From Eubacteriaceae bacterium (GTDB lineage Bacteria; Bacillota; Clostridia; Eubacteriales; Anaerofustaceae): a stretch of 64,000 nt of DNA. Location: positions 1 through 64,000 of the forward strand of contig JAFZLL010000032.1 of assembly GCA_017551505.1 (NCBI GenBank). The letters run 5' to 3'. The notes beneath the pieces are model-generated. The model was given only the letters and a program-made list of their open reading frames with translations, made no database searches and was not told the origin of the DNA. The position numbers and the translations under genes are program-made. Of this stretch, positions 53,419 through 63,056 are shown one piece after another. The stretch's first letter is position 1. Every line of letters starts with the position of its first letter.

Positions 53419-54150
53419 ATGGGTATAATAACTGTGTTATGGGAAAAGTGGGTGGAGTTTCGCCGTGATTTCTATAAGATTACTGTCTCAGCCATGATAT
53501 CACCGCTTATGTATCTCGTGATTTTTGGTATGGGGATACAAACGACATCGCACGGAGAGCCATATCTTCATTTTTTAATCCCTGGGATTGTTTCCATGGC
53601 CACTATGACCGGTAGCTTCAGTGCGATCTGTCAGAATATGAGCGTCCAGCGTCTTTATGAAAAGGCTCTGGATCAGGTTATGGTCTCTCCGACTCCTTTG
53701 TGGCAGTTTATACTTGGGCAGATCATAGGCGGAAGCCTCAGGGGGCTTTATGCCGGCTGCATCATTTTATTCCTGACGTGGCCTATCCGTACGGATCTTA
53801 TATTCAATGGGCTGTCCATTCTGATAATGTTCCTCAACGGCACCGTTTTTTCTACCATCGCTCTGGTCCTTTCCTTCCTTGCAAAGAGTTATTCTGATGC
53901 TCCGCGCTTCACGTCTTTTATCATTACTCCGATGTCGTTCCTGTGCAACACGTTCTTTTCGACTGAACAGATGCCTGCAGGCTTCCGGCAGCTCATATCT
54001 CTGCTGCCGTTGTCTCAGACAAGCGCTATGATAAGGGCCATCGCAAATGAGGAGTCACCGGGCATATTTGGATTTTTGGTGCTCGGGGTTTATCTTGTCG
54101 TGTTCGGGATCATATCGGTGGTCTTCATCTATAAGAAAAAGAATCTCTGA
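53419..54150 (+). CDS. ABC-2 type transporter permease
   Basis: A 243-residue integral membrane protein with six helices and the ABC-2 layout: a short cytoplasmic start (VLWEKWVEFRRDFYKITVSAMISPLMYLVIFGMG) and the conserved late block FIITPMSFLCNTFFSTEQMPAGFRQLISLLPLSQTSAMIRA, which is the ABC-2 signature. It forms a homodimer driven by the preceding ATPase. The ATG at 53419 is preferred over one inside the ATPase gene. cbiK follows 11 bp later. Confidence 0.9.
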   Translation: MGIITVLWEKWVEFRRDFYKITVSAMISPLMYLVIFGMGIQTTSHGEPYLHFLIPGIVSMATMTGSFSAICQNMSVQRLYEKALDQVMVSPTPLWQFILGQIIGGSLRGLYAGCIILFLTWPIRTDLIFNGLSILIMFLNGTVFSTIALVLSFLAKSYSDAPRFTSFIITPMSFLCNTFFSTEQMPAGFRQLISLLPLSQTSAMIRAIANEESPGIFGFLVLGVYLVVFGIISVVFIYKKKNL

Positions 54151-54161
54151 GGAGAAATGCG

Positions 54162-54965
54162 ATGGAAATAAAGAACGGAAAAAAGGCTCTGCTTGTCGTC
54201 AGTTTCGGTACTACATATTCCGATGCACAGTCCCATATCACTGATGTGGAGACTTCACTGCGCAACGCTTTCCCGGACCATTCTTTTTACCGCGCATGGA
54301 CAAGCAATGTGCTGCGGAAAAGACTTGAAAAAGAAGGCGAACATATATTTTCTGTAGAAGGCGCGCTGGAATGCATGGATTCAGAAGGTGTGGAAGAAGT
54401 AGTCGTTCAGCCTACTCACATGCTTTACGGGGAAGAATATCGTCGCACAGAAGAAACGGTGCGCTTTTATGCGGAACGGTTCAATAAGCTCTCTGCCGGA
54501 GCCCCGCTGTTGGCTGATGAGGATGATGTGACTGCGCTGACCGGTATCCTTGAAAAAGAATATCCGGTAGAATCCGGGGAGCTCCTTGTTCTTATGGGCC
54601 ATGGAAGTGCCAGTATGTCTTTCCCTGTATATGATCTGATGGAACGGCAATTCAACCTTGATGGGTTTAAACAGGTGTGTATAGGTACTGTAGAGTTTGA
54701 CCCTGGTATTGAACCAGTTCTGACCCGCATTAGACGGGCAAAGCCTAAACGAGTGCATTTGGTCCCTCTGCTGGTTTCGGTAGGCGGACATGTCATCAAC
54801 GATATGGCAGGAGACGGAGAGGATTCCTGGAGGAATCAGATCTTAAGGGAAGGTACCGAAGTGAAATGTCACCTGACAGGACTTGGGGAAGTTGAAGCGG
54901 TGAGGGAAATGTATATTCAGCATGCAAGATGCGCACGGGTCATAACGGAGGATGTATCGAAATGA
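54162..54965 (+). CDS. cbiK: Sirohydrochlorin cobaltochelatase CbiK
   Basis: A 267-residue class II chelatase that inserts Co(II) into sirohydrochlorin to give cobalt-factor II, the substrate of CbiL. The active site matches CbiK: His147 (LMGHGSA), Glu178 (TVEFDPG) and His210 (SVGGHVINDMAGDGEDSW). The N-terminal LLVVSFGTTYSDAQ is the first beta strand of the fold. No signal peptide, so cytoplasmic. GAGGAGAAATGCG precedes the ATG. The stop overlaps the next gene by four bases (ATGA). Confidence 0.94.
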   Translation: MEIKNGKKALLVVSFGTTYSDAQSHITDVETSLRNAFPDHSFYRAWTSNVLRKRLEKEGEHIFSVEGALECMDSEGVEEVVVQPTHMLYGEEYRRTEETVRFYAERFNKLSAGAPLLADEDDVTALTGILEKEYPVESGELLVLMGHGSASMSFPVYDLMERQFNLDGFKQVCIGTVEFDPGIEPVLTRIRRAKPKRVHLVPLLVSVGGHVINDMAGDGEDSWRNQILREGTEVKCHLTGLGEVEAVREMYIQHARCARVITEDVSK

Positions 54966-56044
54966 AACTTAAACGATATATGCTATTTATTCTGATCGTT
55001 TTCTTTGCTCTCTCCGCTGTTTTCCCTTCCTGCGCAGTTGCAGTGGACGCAGAAGAAGACGATTTCGTGCAGCGTGTAACGGATGCCAAAAAGGAGATAT
55101 CGACAAAAAGTGCGGGTTATTACGGTATGGTGCCTATCTACGGGCGTGATATCACGGACGGAACATACGAGATCAAGGTCCACTCATCATCTCCGTATTT
55201 CCGCATATCAAAGGCTATTCTGACAGTCAACGGCGATGAAATGACTGTCAGATTCACCATTCCCAGTATGAGCTATACTTATGTATACCCTGGTACAAGG
55301 AAAGAAGCAAGCGAGGCTGACGAAGCCAAGTGGATAGGATTTGAAGAAGAGAACCGTCAGACGACGTTTACTTTTCCTGTGCCTGCTCTAAACGCAGAAC
55401 TGGAATGCGCGGCGTACAGCAAAAGGAGGAAAATGTGGTACAGCCGCATATTGGTTTTTGATGCATCTTCATTGCCAAAAGAGGCTTTAGCTTTCGACCT
55501 TCCAGACTATGAGCTTATAGAAAAGGTTCTCAGAGAATATAAAGCTGTAGGAAGTGAGGAGCTCAAAGAACAGCGGCAGCTTGCAGCGGAAGCTCTGGTA
55601 CCGGTGACTATGGATCTGGATGACGGAGAGTATTCCATCGAAGTCAATATGACAGGAGGCAGCGGAAGAGCCAGCATCAGTTCGCCTACACTTCTTACGA
55701 TCCGTAACGGAAAGGCATATGCGACACTGTTGTGGAGCAGTGTCTACTATGATTACATGATCATTGATGGAGGATACTTTTATAACATGACAGAAGGCGG
55801 TGGACCGTCATCCTTCGAGATCCCCATCACCGCAATGGACGAACCTATGTCAGTAATTGCCGATACTACAGCAATGGGAGAACCGGTAGAGATACAGTAT
55901 ACATTGACTTTTTATGCCGAGAGCGTGGGTGATAAGAGTCAGATACCCCAGGAATCAGCCAAGATGGTGCTGGTCACAGCCTGCATAATCATCGTCGGAG
56001 GCGGGCTGCTGGATTATTGGGTCAAGAAGAAAAGAAAAGCATAG
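54962..56044 (+). CDS. Exported, membrane-anchored two-domain surface protein of the cbiL/cbiK operon
   Basis: A 360-residue protein. A signal peptide (YMLFILIVFFALSAVFPSCAVA) is followed by two beta-rich domains. Domain 1 is at about 45-165 (DGTYEIKVHSSSPYFRISKA, then VRFTIPSMSYTYVYPGT and FTFPVPALNAELECAAYSKR). Domain 2 is at about 205-325 (DGEYSIEVNMTGGSGRASIS, then ATLLWSSVYYDYMIIDG and FEIPITAMDEPMSVIADT). A C-terminal transmembrane helix and a Lys-rich end follow. Both domains repeat the plan DG-x-Y-x-I/V ... Y-x-Y/D-Y ... FxxPxxAL/MD, reminiscent of NEAT-type ligand-binding domains. It probably binds a ligand, perhaps a tetrapyrrole, at the surface. The family name is uncertain. Confidence 0.7.
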   Translation: MKLKRYMLFILIVFFALSAVFPSCAVAVDAEEDDFVQRVTDAKKEISTKSAGYYGMVPIYGRDITDGTYEIKVHSSSPYFRISKAILTVNGDEMTVRFTIPSMSYTYVYPGTRKEASEADEAKWIGFEEENRQTTFTFPVPALNAELECAAYSKRRKMWYSRILVFDASSLPKEALAFDLPDYELIEKVLREYKAVGSEELKEQRQLAAEALVPVTMDLDDGEYSIEVNMTGGSGRASISSPTLLTIRNGKAYATLLWSSVYYDYMIIDGGYFYNMTEGGGPSSFEIPITAMDEPMSVIADTTAMGEPVEIQYTLTFYAESVGDKSQIPQESAKMVLVTACIIIVGGGLLDYWVKKKRKA

Positions 56045-56653
56045 ATGAATGCGATGCGTCTCTACACTTGAATTGATCGATTCGTGAATACGGCAATGTC
56101 AGTGAAATACTGAAGATGCACGATATGAAAGGGGCTATGGATCAAAATAACCCCTACTCAGCCAATTGCCTCAAAACGCCAGAATAAACGAAACATGACG
56201 CAATCTCTTTCATAACGGGTATATCTTCATCTGCCTGAGAGGTATGAAGAATACTAATTTTCTATAGGGATTTTTTGTCGCTGCTCCGCTTTTGTTATAG
56301 AAAAGAACGATTCTGTCGTAATTTGCCCTCAGCCGATGTCTTTTTCGGAATCAACTGAGCAGCCTTTATCACCAGTCCTTTCTTTGATAAAACTGATCGA
56401 TAAAGAACAGTGTTGCTTATCCAGATGCTGTTGCAGGTCAATGTCGGTAAAGATCGGCAAGACGATAGTTCTGTCTAATTGGTGCAATTCAGTTACGCTC
56501 ATGGAGATTGGGAATAACTTCTGTATTGATAATATAAGAAGGGTGTCTATGAAAAATGGTCAATGAGACTTTAGGTATTGTTCGAAAAACAGACAGGAGC
56601 ATTAACATGAAGATTGCCTGGGACAGATAGGCGTCTGAGAAGGAGACAGAGAA
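56045..56653 (+). other. 609-bp stretch without a recognisable gene
   Basis: No coding sequence is convincing: a 76-codon open frame (56336-56566) has Cys/Ser-rich low-complexity composition and no ribosome site. No strong terminator was found after the surface-protein gene. The last 20 bases carry the AAGGAGA ribosome site of the next gene. It may be decayed sequence. Confidence 0.5.
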
Positions 56654-57184
56654 ATGATTCTGTTAGTTATTGATATGCAAAAAGGCTTGGTTAATGAAGA
56701 TCTGTATGCCTTTGATACTTTCATTGAAAGGACGACACAACTGGTAGATGTCGCGAGAAAATACAGTGTTGAAGTAGTTTTCATTCAGCATGACGCAGGC
56801 CTGAACAGCGGTATGACGGTCGGAGACGAAGCCTTTGAAATCATCGATCGAATCGCGCCGATAGAAGGAGAAAAAGTATTCGTCAAGACGATCAACAGCT
56901 GCTTCGGAAATAAAGACTTAAAAATGTACCTCAAGAAGCAGACAGACAGGCGGCTGATGATAATCGGTCTGCAGACGAATTACTGTATCGATGCGACTGT
57001 GAAATCAGCGTTTGAAAGAGGGTATGAGGTGATCATTCCCGAAGGGACGAACTCCACTTTTGATAATGACTACATGTCCGGTGAAACCACAGTTCGATAT
57101 TACAATGAGGACGTATGGGAAGACCTTGTTAACGATGTAACGTTCGAAGAATCTTTGATATTATTAAAAAATGACAAGCTCTAA
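56654..57184 (+). CDS. Isochorismatase-family cysteine hydrolase
   Basis: A 176-residue hydrolase with the Asp-Lys-Cys triad: Asp7 (LLVIDMQKG), the Lys in VFVKTINSCF, and the Cys in GLQTNYCIDATVKSAFERGYEV with the expected cis-peptide neighbourhood. Members hydrolyse nicotinamide, isochorismate, ureidoacrylate or other amides; the substrate cannot be told. Chorismate metabolism is represented 5 kb upstream by chorismate mutase, but no siderophore genes are present. It begins a loose group of three same-strand genes. Confidence 0.88.
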   Translation: MILLVIDMQKGLVNEDLYAFDTFIERTTQLVDVARKYSVEVVFIQHDAGLNSGMTVGDEAFEIIDRIAPIEGEKVFVKTINSCFGNKDLKMYLKKQTDRRLMIIGLQTNYCIDATVKSAFERGYEVIIPEGTNSTFDNDYMSGETTVRYYNEDVWEDLVNDVTFEESLILLKNDKL

Positions 57185-57246
57185 TCAATCGAGACGCTTC
57201 TGATCGTATGTGTCAAATAAAACTGCCGCAGTGAGGTCACTGAATT

Positions 57247-58440
57247 ATGATAACTATGACACGGGAACAGGCAAGACGGTTTATCCTCAGCAAACAGGGA
57301 CTGTTGGGGAAATATCGTTTTGCCGGTAAAGAAGGTGCGTATCAGTATGTCCGCCAGTCAGGCTGCATCCAGTATGATCCCGTTGATGTATGCGGTAAAA
57401 ACGCAGAATTGACACTGCAATCCCGTGTGCGCGGCTTTACCAGAAAAATGCTTGCAGAGCTGCTGTATAAGGATCGATTGCTGGTCGATTATACTGACAA
57501 AGCGTTGTCTATCTGGCCGAGCGAGGACTGGCCTTATTTTTCAGTTTACCGAGACAGAAGCAAGACGCATGGCGCAGGATTTCCAGAAATTCCGGAATTG
57601 GAAGAACAGGCTGTTGCTTACATTCGCGAGAACGGTCCGGTAACTAGCGATTCACTTCCCGTTGAGGGAAAGGTGTTCTGGCATTCCTCCATGCATTGGA
57701 GCGGAAACTGGCACGGGGCTTCTCCGGCTGCCCGATCGGTCTTGGAACAGCTGTATACAGATGGCGTTTTGATAATCCATCATAAAAGCGGTTCGCGAAA
57801 ATTTTATGATCTCGCAGATAGATACTTCAGTCGGGACCTGCTGGAGGCAAAGAATCCCTGCACTGAAGGGATGGCGTTCTGTAAGTGGCGGATCCGGCGG
57901 CGGATCGGTGCGGTCGGCTTGCTGTGGAACAGACGCTCAGATGCTTTTATTGGCATTGAGATGACTGCCGATCAGAGAGATGCTGCGTTTGAAAAACTGG
58001 AGGAAGATGGAACGATCCTGAAAGCAGCAGTGGAAGGGATCCGTTTCCCTCTGTATTTCCTGACAGAGGATCTCCCTTTAGCCGAAGCGGTTCTGGCTGA
58101 TACCATTGACCGAAAACCTCGCCTGGAGTTTCTTGCTCCGCTGGATCCAATGCTGTGGGACAGAAAGCTGATCGAGGCGATCTGGGATTATCAGTATACG
58201 TGGGAGATTTATACGCCTGCCGAAAAAAGGAAGTTCGGATATTATGTTCTGCCGATGGTATACGGTGAGAAGATGGCGGGCCGGATCGAAGCCGCAGCAG
58301 ACAGGAAAGCCAAAACGCTTGTCATAAAAAACGTCTGGTATGAGGCGGGGTTCAGTCAGACAAAAAAACTGGATGCAGCTGTTGATTCCGCTGTCAGGCG
58401 TCTGGCAAAGTTTAATGACTGCCAGTGGATTGCGAAGTAG
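57247..58440 (+). CDS. AlkX/YcaQ-like winged-helix DNA glycosylase (HTH_42)
   Basis: A 397-residue member of the HTH_42/YcaQ superfamily of DNA glycosylases that unhook interstrand crosslinks or remove bulky N-alkyl bases. It has three tandem winged-helix-like parts. The catalytic signature near the N-terminus is Q42-Y43-D44 (CIQYDPV), the QxD form of the AlkX/YcaQ branch rather than the QxQ form of AlkZ. A later FLAPLDPMLWDRKLIEAIWDYQYTWEIYTP block is the conserved C-terminal signature. No signal peptide. It probably protects DNA against alkylating toxins. The start is supported by position, not by a strong ribosome site. Confidence 0.85.
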   Translation: MITMTREQARRFILSKQGLLGKYRFAGKEGAYQYVRQSGCIQYDPVDVCGKNAELTLQSRVRGFTRKMLAELLYKDRLLVDYTDKALSIWPSEDWPYFSVYRDRSKTHGAGFPEIPELEEQAVAYIRENGPVTSDSLPVEGKVFWHSSMHWSGNWHGASPAARSVLEQLYTDGVLIIHHKSGSRKFYDLADRYFSRDLLEAKNPCTEGMAFCKWRIRRRIGAVGLLWNRRSDAFIGIEMTADQRDAAFEKLEEDGTILKAAVEGIRFPLYFLTEDLPLAEAVLADTIDRKPRLEFLAPLDPMLWDRKLIEAIWDYQYTWEIYTPAEKRKFGYYVLPMVYGEKMAGRIEAAADRKAKTLVIKNVWYEAGFSQTKKLDAAVDSAVRRLAKFNDCQWIAK

Positions 58441-58471
58441 AGCTAGATTTGTGGAGGAAAAACAGAACACA

Positions 58472-59137
58472 ATGTTTGATGTAGACAGATATTTGCAACA
58501 GCTGATAGAGAGTGTGAAAGACGCTTTCAGTGATCGATTGCTGTATGTTGGCCTGCAAGGCAGTTATATGCGCGATGAAGCGACTGATAAAAGCGATATA
58601 GACGTCATGATCATCCTTGAAGGTTTTTCCGTTGCCGATATGGATGTGTACCGGGATATTCTGAAAGCGATCGGAGATTATGAGAAGTCTTGCGGATTCA
58701 TTTGCGGCAGAGAAGAAATTATGCGGTGGAACCCCCTTGAGATCTACCAGCTTCGCAGTTCGACAAAAGATCTGTTCGGCGAATTGAAAGACTATCTTCC
58801 GTCCGCGACACGGGATGACGAGATCAACTATGTCAAATTTAGCTTGGGAAATCTGTATCACGAGCTCTGTCATCGCTACATTCATGCTGATAGGAAAAAG
58901 AACATTGCGGCACTTCGCGGCGCATGCAAGAGTGTCTTTTTCTTAGTTCAGAATCTTCATTTTCTGGAGGGTGGATCATTTGTGTTGACGAAGAGGGAAC
59001 TCAAGGAGCAGGTCTCTGCAGAAGATCGCGCTGTACTTGAACTGGCAGAATTGCCGGATGATTATGATTTCGATACGACTTTCGATCTCATATTTCGCTG
59101 GTGTCAGAGCGCATTCATCAGAGCCGCTCTATTATAA
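58472..59137 (+). CDS. Nucleotidyltransferase-fold protein
   Basis: A 221-residue protein of the DNA polymerase beta-like nucleotidyltransferase superfamily. The motif GSYMRDEATDKSDIDVMIIL (residues 30-49) gives the GS and the two metal-binding Asp of DxD. The C-terminal helical half (HELCHRYIHADRKKNIAALRGACKSVFFLVQ) resembles aminoglycoside-nucleotidyltransferase-like or streptomycin-resistance-like proteins, but resistance is not implied. The ATG at 58472 or a GTG 21 bp upstream could be the start; GGAGG at 58452-58456 fits the ATG loosely. It follows the glycosylase gene by 31 bp. Confidence 0.8.
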   Translation: MFDVDRYLQQLIESVKDAFSDRLLYVGLQGSYMRDEATDKSDIDVMIILEGFSVADMDVYRDILKAIGDYEKSCGFICGREEIMRWNPLEIYQLRSSTKDLFGELKDYLPSATRDDEINYVKFSLGNLYHELCHRYIHADRKKNIAALRGACKSVFFLVQNLHFLEGGSFVLTKRELKEQVSAEDRAVLELAELPDDYDFDTTFDLIFRWCQSAFIRAALL

Positions 59138-59168
59138 AAGGAAACGAGAATTTCAGTCTGTTTAATAA

Positions 59169-59216
59169 AACTGACCTCCAAAGTTAGACCAAGAATCTAA
59201 CATGAGGAGGTCAGTT
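59169..59216. repeat. 48-bp imperfect palindrome resembling joined insertion-sequence ends
   Basis: An 11-bp perfect outer stem (AACTGACCTCC / GGAGGTCAGTT) and an inner stem (GTTAGA / TCTAAC) surround CCAAGAA. CTGACCTCCAAAGTTAGAC recalls terminal repeats of IS3/IS150-type elements, here back to back with nothing between. It may be a MITE-like relic or an unusual terminator; no T-run follows. Confidence 0.55.
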
Positions 59217-59282
59217 CTGTCATAATACTGTTTTGTACATATTCGCCTGCAACGGCATTTTTTGCATACAGATAATTGTTGC

Positions 59283-60746
59283 TTATTTGAACTTTGCCAG
59301 CATATCGTTGATGGCCAGTTCCCTCTCCAGCTCATTGAGCTTGGTGTTTTCGTCGATGACTACCAGCTCTGTATCGGTGAGTTTTGCAAAGAGCCTTATA
59401 TCGTCTACGGTCAGCGCTGTTGAAACGACAACATGATGCGCTCCGCCCGCGTAAATCCAAGCGGCCGTTCCAGTCGCAAAATCGGGGAGGATCTTCCACA
59501 TCAGTCTGGCTACAGGCAGTTTCGGCATTGGTTTAGGCTGCTTCACCATCCTGATCTTGGCGCAGACGAGTCTGAAGCGGTCACCCATATCGATCATGGA
59601 AACGGCTACCGCGTCGCCTTCTACGCCGTCGAATACCAGTCTTGCCGGGTCGGCCTTGCCACCGATCCCCAGAGGATGCACCTGGATCTTGGGCTTTTCG
59701 GCTGCAAAGACAGGGGATACTTCCAGCATGTGAGAAGCGAGCTCAAGTTCCTCATCCTTGGTCAGATCATAAGTGTAATCCTCCATGAATGCCGTACCGC
59801 CCTGTTTCCCTTCGGCTAATTTGCAGAGCACAGCCATCAAAGCGCTGGTCTTGTAATCGCCTTCGGGTCCGAAACCGATGCCATCGGCCATTAGATCCTG
59901 TACAGCCAGTCCCGCAAGCTGCTTAACACCATGCAGATCCTGGAAGTTATCGGTGAACGCGTTGATCCTTTCCGTTTTGAAGAATTTCCTGAGAGCTACC
60001 TCATACTTGGCCTGTTCACGTACGGTGTCAATGTCATCCGTGTCCATCTCATACTTCCCGAGGTATTCCTTCATCATTTCGTCAACTTCGCTATCCGTGA
60101 CTTCCTCGATTAGGTCGACTATGTCGCCTATGCCGTAATAATTTACGTTCCAGCCGTATTTGATCTGGCTCTCCACCCTGTCGCCGTCGGTGACAGCTAC
60201 ATCCCTCATATTTGATCCGAACATCGCGACTCGTAGATTTTTTCCGAAATCTATGGCAATGCAGACCCTGGCGAAGTTCCGAATCTTTTCGATGACGTCA
60301 TCGTGCTCATAGTAGCCTGCTACTACTTCCCGCGGTATGCCGAGACGGGTGACTATAAAGCCGTACTCCCTGTCTCCATGGGCGGACTGGTTAAGATTCA
60401 TGAAATCCATATCGATCTTGTCATAAGGGAGCTTCTCATTCTTCTGGGTGTGCAGATGGAGCAGCGGCTTGCTGAGAGCCTCCAGCCCCCTGATCCACAT
60501 CTTGGCAGGCGAGAAAGTGTGCATCCAGGTTATGACTCCGACGCAGTCTTTATCCGTGTTGGCCTTCAGGCAGAGATCAAGCGCCTCTGAAGCATCGCGC
60601 ACAGTCGGCATCCATTCGACGCTTACCGTATCTTTGAGCCTGCTGTCCAGAAATCCGACCATTTCCTGGCTGTCCGCGGCTACCTGTTTTAATGTCTCTT
60701 CGCCGTACAGATCCTGGCTTCCGGTAATGAAATAGAGCTTCTTCAT
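59283..60746 (-). CDS. araA: L-arabinose isomerase
   Basis: A 487-residue enzyme that converts L-arabinose to L-ribulose with Mn(II). The catalytic/metal residues lie in conserved blocks: [11 protein letters not shown] (metal Glu), FMEDYTYDL (metal Glu), and a late [10 protein letters not shown] (metal His). The N-terminal [19 protein letters not shown] is characteristic of AraA. The family length is about 490. The start overlaps the end of araD by 4 bases, so it is the third gene of the order araB-araD-araA. The 3' end faces the convergent nucleotidyltransferase gene. Confidence 0.97.
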   Translation of the reverse strand: MKKLYFITGSQDLYGEETLKQVAADSQEMVGFLDSRLKDTVSVEWMPTVRDASEALDLCLKANTDKDCVGVITWMHTFSPAKMWIRGLEALSKPLLHLHTQKNEKLPYDKIDMDFMNLNQSAHGDREYGFIVTRLGIPREVVAGYYEHDDVIEKIRNFARVCIAIDFGKNLRVAMFGSNMRDVAVTDGDRVESQIKYGWNVNYYGIGDIVDLIEEVTDSEVDEMMKEYLGKYEMDTDDIDTVREQAKYEVALRKFFKTERINAFTDNFQDLHGVKQLAGLAVQDLMADGIGFGPEGDYKTSALMAVLCKLAEGKQGGTAFMEDYTYDLTKDEELELASHMLEVSPVFAAEKPKIQVHPLGIGGKADPARLVFDGVEGDAVAVSMIDMGDRFRLVCAKIRMVKQPKPMPKLPVARLMWKILPDFATGTAAWIYAGGAHHVVVSTALTVDDIRLFAKLTDTELVVIDENTKLNELERELAINDMLAKFK

Positions 60747-61450
60747 TTTTTCTTCTCCTTGTTTATCTGTCCGTAATATGCGTTTTTTCCGTGTTTTCTG
60801 AAATAATGCTTATCGAGTAAGTACTGAGGAGCGCTTGAGACATCCTTGTTCAGCATTTCTGTGAGGAATGCCATTTTTGCTATCTCCTCCAGGACCGCAG
60901 CGTTTTCGGCCGCCTTGGCGGCGTTTTCGCCCCACGTGAATACCCCGTGGTTTCTTACAAGTATTGCCTTGATCCCTGCCAGATCCATCCCATCAAGTGT
61001 CTCGTTGATGACCTCACCGGTATTTGCTTCATAATCTCCTTCTGTCTCTTCCCGGCTCAGGGATCTGGTACACGGCACCTCCCCGTAAAAATAGTCAGCA
61101 TGTGTGGTTCCGTATGCGGGTATGGCCCGTCCTGCCTGAGCATATGAAGTAGCATATGTGGAATGAGTGTGCACTATGGCTCCCATCTCAGGATGGTGAC
61201 TGTACATCTTCAAGTGCGTAGGCGTATCGCTGGATGGGCGCAGATCCCCTTCCACGACTCTGCCGTCAAGATCGACCACTACCATATCGGAAGGCTTCAT
61301 GGTCTCATAGGGCACCCCGCTGGGTTTGATGACGACTAGTCCTGCCTGTTTGTCTATTTCCGATACGTTGCCCCAAGTGAAGGTGACCAGACCGTACTTC
61401 GGCAGCATCAGGTTAGCTTCACATACCTTTTCCTTAAGCTCTTCAAGCAT
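60743..61450 (-). CDS. araD: L-ribulose-5-phosphate 4-epimerase
   Basis: A 235-residue class II aldolase-fold zinc enzyme that yields D-xylulose-5-phosphate. The zinc site is HTHSTYA plus the His in [22 protein letters not shown] and [10 protein letters not shown] are the phosphate/substrate loops, and [23 protein letters not shown] is the central block. The start at 61450 overlaps the araB stop region by 8 bases; an extension further upstream would duplicate araB sequence in another frame. AAGGA lies 11 bases before the ATG. Confidence 0.97.
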   Translation of the reverse strand: MLEELKEKVCEANLMLPKYGLVTFTWGNVSEIDKQAGLVVIKPSGVPYETMKPSDMVVVDLDGRVVEGDLRPSSDTPTHLKMYSHHPEMGAIVHTHSTYATSYAQAGRAIPAYGTTHADYFYGEVPCTRSLSREETEGDYEANTGEVINETLDGMDLAGIKAILVRNHGVFTWGENAAKAAENAAVLEEIAKMAFLTEMLNKDVSSAPQYLLDKHYFRKHGKNAYYGQINKEKKK

Positions 61451-63056
61451 CTCTGCTGTCCTTGTCAAACAGTCTGCCTGCCGTCCTCTCGATATCGAAG
61501 CACGCAATATAGTTCTTTTTGTAGGCTTCGAAGCCTTGCGTGCCTCGCTCGTCCGGTTCGGCGACTGTGGTTTTGGCTGTTGCGAAGACCCTGCTTTCAA
61601 GGAAATCTTCAAGCGTTTCGTCCGTGTTCTTCTCCATGCGGTAGGCTGCGAGAAGTGCCATGCCCCAGGGACCTCCCTCCGAGGCGGTTTCGTTTGTGGC
61701 GACTATCGTGTTGAGTGCATCTGCGAGGAGCTTCTGTGCGACCATCGGTGTCTTGAAGAGCCCGCCATGGCCGGTCAGCTTATCTATCCTGACATCTTCC
61801 TGCTTTAATATATCCATCCCTATGGCAAGCGTCGTAAATGAAGAGTAAATAAGACTGCGCATGAAATTCTTTAATGAGAGATGCGTGGCAATATCATGCA
61901 GCATGACAGCGCTGCCTTTTTCGGTATCCATCACCGGCTCGCCGGAATAATAGTTGTAGGAAAGAAGGCCACCGCAATCCGGTTCGCCTCTCAGGGCTGC
62001 GTTGAACAGCATTGAGTAAAGGTCGGTTTTTTCTATCCTGAGTCCGTTCAATTCGGCGAAGTCAGAGAAGACCTCGACCCATGCGTCGATATCGCAGGTG
62101 CAGTTATTGCAGTGGACCATTGCTACCGGCTTGCCTGAAGGTGTCGTGACCATATCGATCTCGGTGTGTCTGTGGGCGAGCGGCTTTTCAAGGACCACCA
62201 TCGCAAAGATCGATGTTCCGGCTGAAACGTTTCCTGTGCGGACCCGTACGCTGTTGGTGGCGCACATGCCGGTGCCGGCGTCGCCTTCAGGAGGACAGAA
62301 GGGGATGCCGTCTTCCAATTCCCCGCTTGGATCGAGGAAAGAAGCACCCTGAGCAGTGAGACTGCCTGCATCAGCTCCAGCTGGAAGGACGTCAGGCAGG
62401 ATATCGTCCAGTGTGTAGGTCAGTCCCTTCTCTTTAAGGAGCCTGTCGAATGCAGCCTTCATGTTCTTATCATAGTTGTTGATGGTGGAATCAATCGGGA
62501 ACATACCGGAAGCTTCTCCGATGCCGACTGCATTGACTCCTGTGAGCCTGTAGTGTATGTAGCCCGCCAGCGTCGTTATAAAGGAGATATCGGCAATATG
62601 CGGTTCTTTGTTCAATATCGCCTGATACATGTGGGCAATGCTCCACCTCTGAGGGATGTTGAAATCAAATAATTCGCTGAGCTCGGCAGCCGCTGCGCCG
62701 GTGGTGGTATTGCGCCATGTGCGGAATGGCACAAGAAGCCTGCCGTCTTTATCGAAGGGCATGTATCCGTGCATCATCGCGGAGATCCCGCCGGCTTTGA
62801 AGCGCTTTAAGGTGACCCCGTAGTTTTTCCTGACGTCATCAGCCAGAGATGAGTAGCATGCTCGGATGCCTTCATCGATCTCTTCGATAGAATATGTCCA
62901 GTAGCCGTCTATAAGCTTGTTCTCCCAGTCGAAGATGCCCTGGGACAGGACATTGAACTTCCCGTCGATCAGGACGGCTTTTATCCTCGTGGAACCGAGC
63001 TCTATTCCCAGGAAGGCCTCCCCGTTTTCGATCAGACGCTTAGCTTCTTCATCCAT
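61443..63056 (-). CDS. araB: FGGY-family carbohydrate kinase, probable ribulokinase
   Basis: A 537-residue FGGY kinase that phosphorylates L-ribulose. The phosphate-1 motif is [17 protein letters not shown], followed by a mid-protein [13 protein letters not shown] substrate region. The ATP side shows [15 protein letters not shown] and [22 protein letters not shown] (adenosine motif). The first FGGY-type signature is recognised only loosely. It differs from the classical enterobacterial AraB and resembles the kinase found in clostridial arabinose operons. The start follows GAGGAAAG. It is the first gene of the operon. Confidence 0.88.
   Translation of the reverse strand: MDEEAKRLIENGEAFLGIELGSTRIKAVLIDGKFNVLSQGIFDWENKLIDGYWTYSIEEIDEGIRACYSSLADDVRKNYGVTLKRFKAGGISAMMHGYMPFDKDGRLLVPFRTWRNTTTGAAAAELSELFDFNIPQRWSIAHMYQAILNKEPHIADISFITTLAGYIHYRLTGVNAVGIGEASGMFPIDSTINNYDKNMKAAFDRLLKEKGLTYTLDDILPDVLPAGADAGSLTAQGASFLDPSGELEDGIPFCPPEGDAGTGMCATNSVRVRTGNVSAGTSIFAMVVLEKPLAHRHTEIDMVTTPSGKPVAMVHCNNCTCDIDAWVEVFSDFAELNGLRIEKTDLYSMLFNAALRGEPDCGGLLSYNYYSGEPVMDTEKGSAVMLHDIATHLSLKNFMRSLIYSSFTTLAIGMDILKQEDVRIDKLTGHGGLFKTPMVAQKLLADALNTIVATNETASEGGPWGMALLAAYRMEKNTDETLEDFLESRVFATAKTTVAEPDERGTQGFEAYKKNYIACFDIERTAGRLFDKDSRDA

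Noticed and set aside
56336-56566. 76-codon open frame in the 56-kb gap
   Set aside because: It has Cys/Ser-rich low-complexity composition, no ribosome site and no motif.
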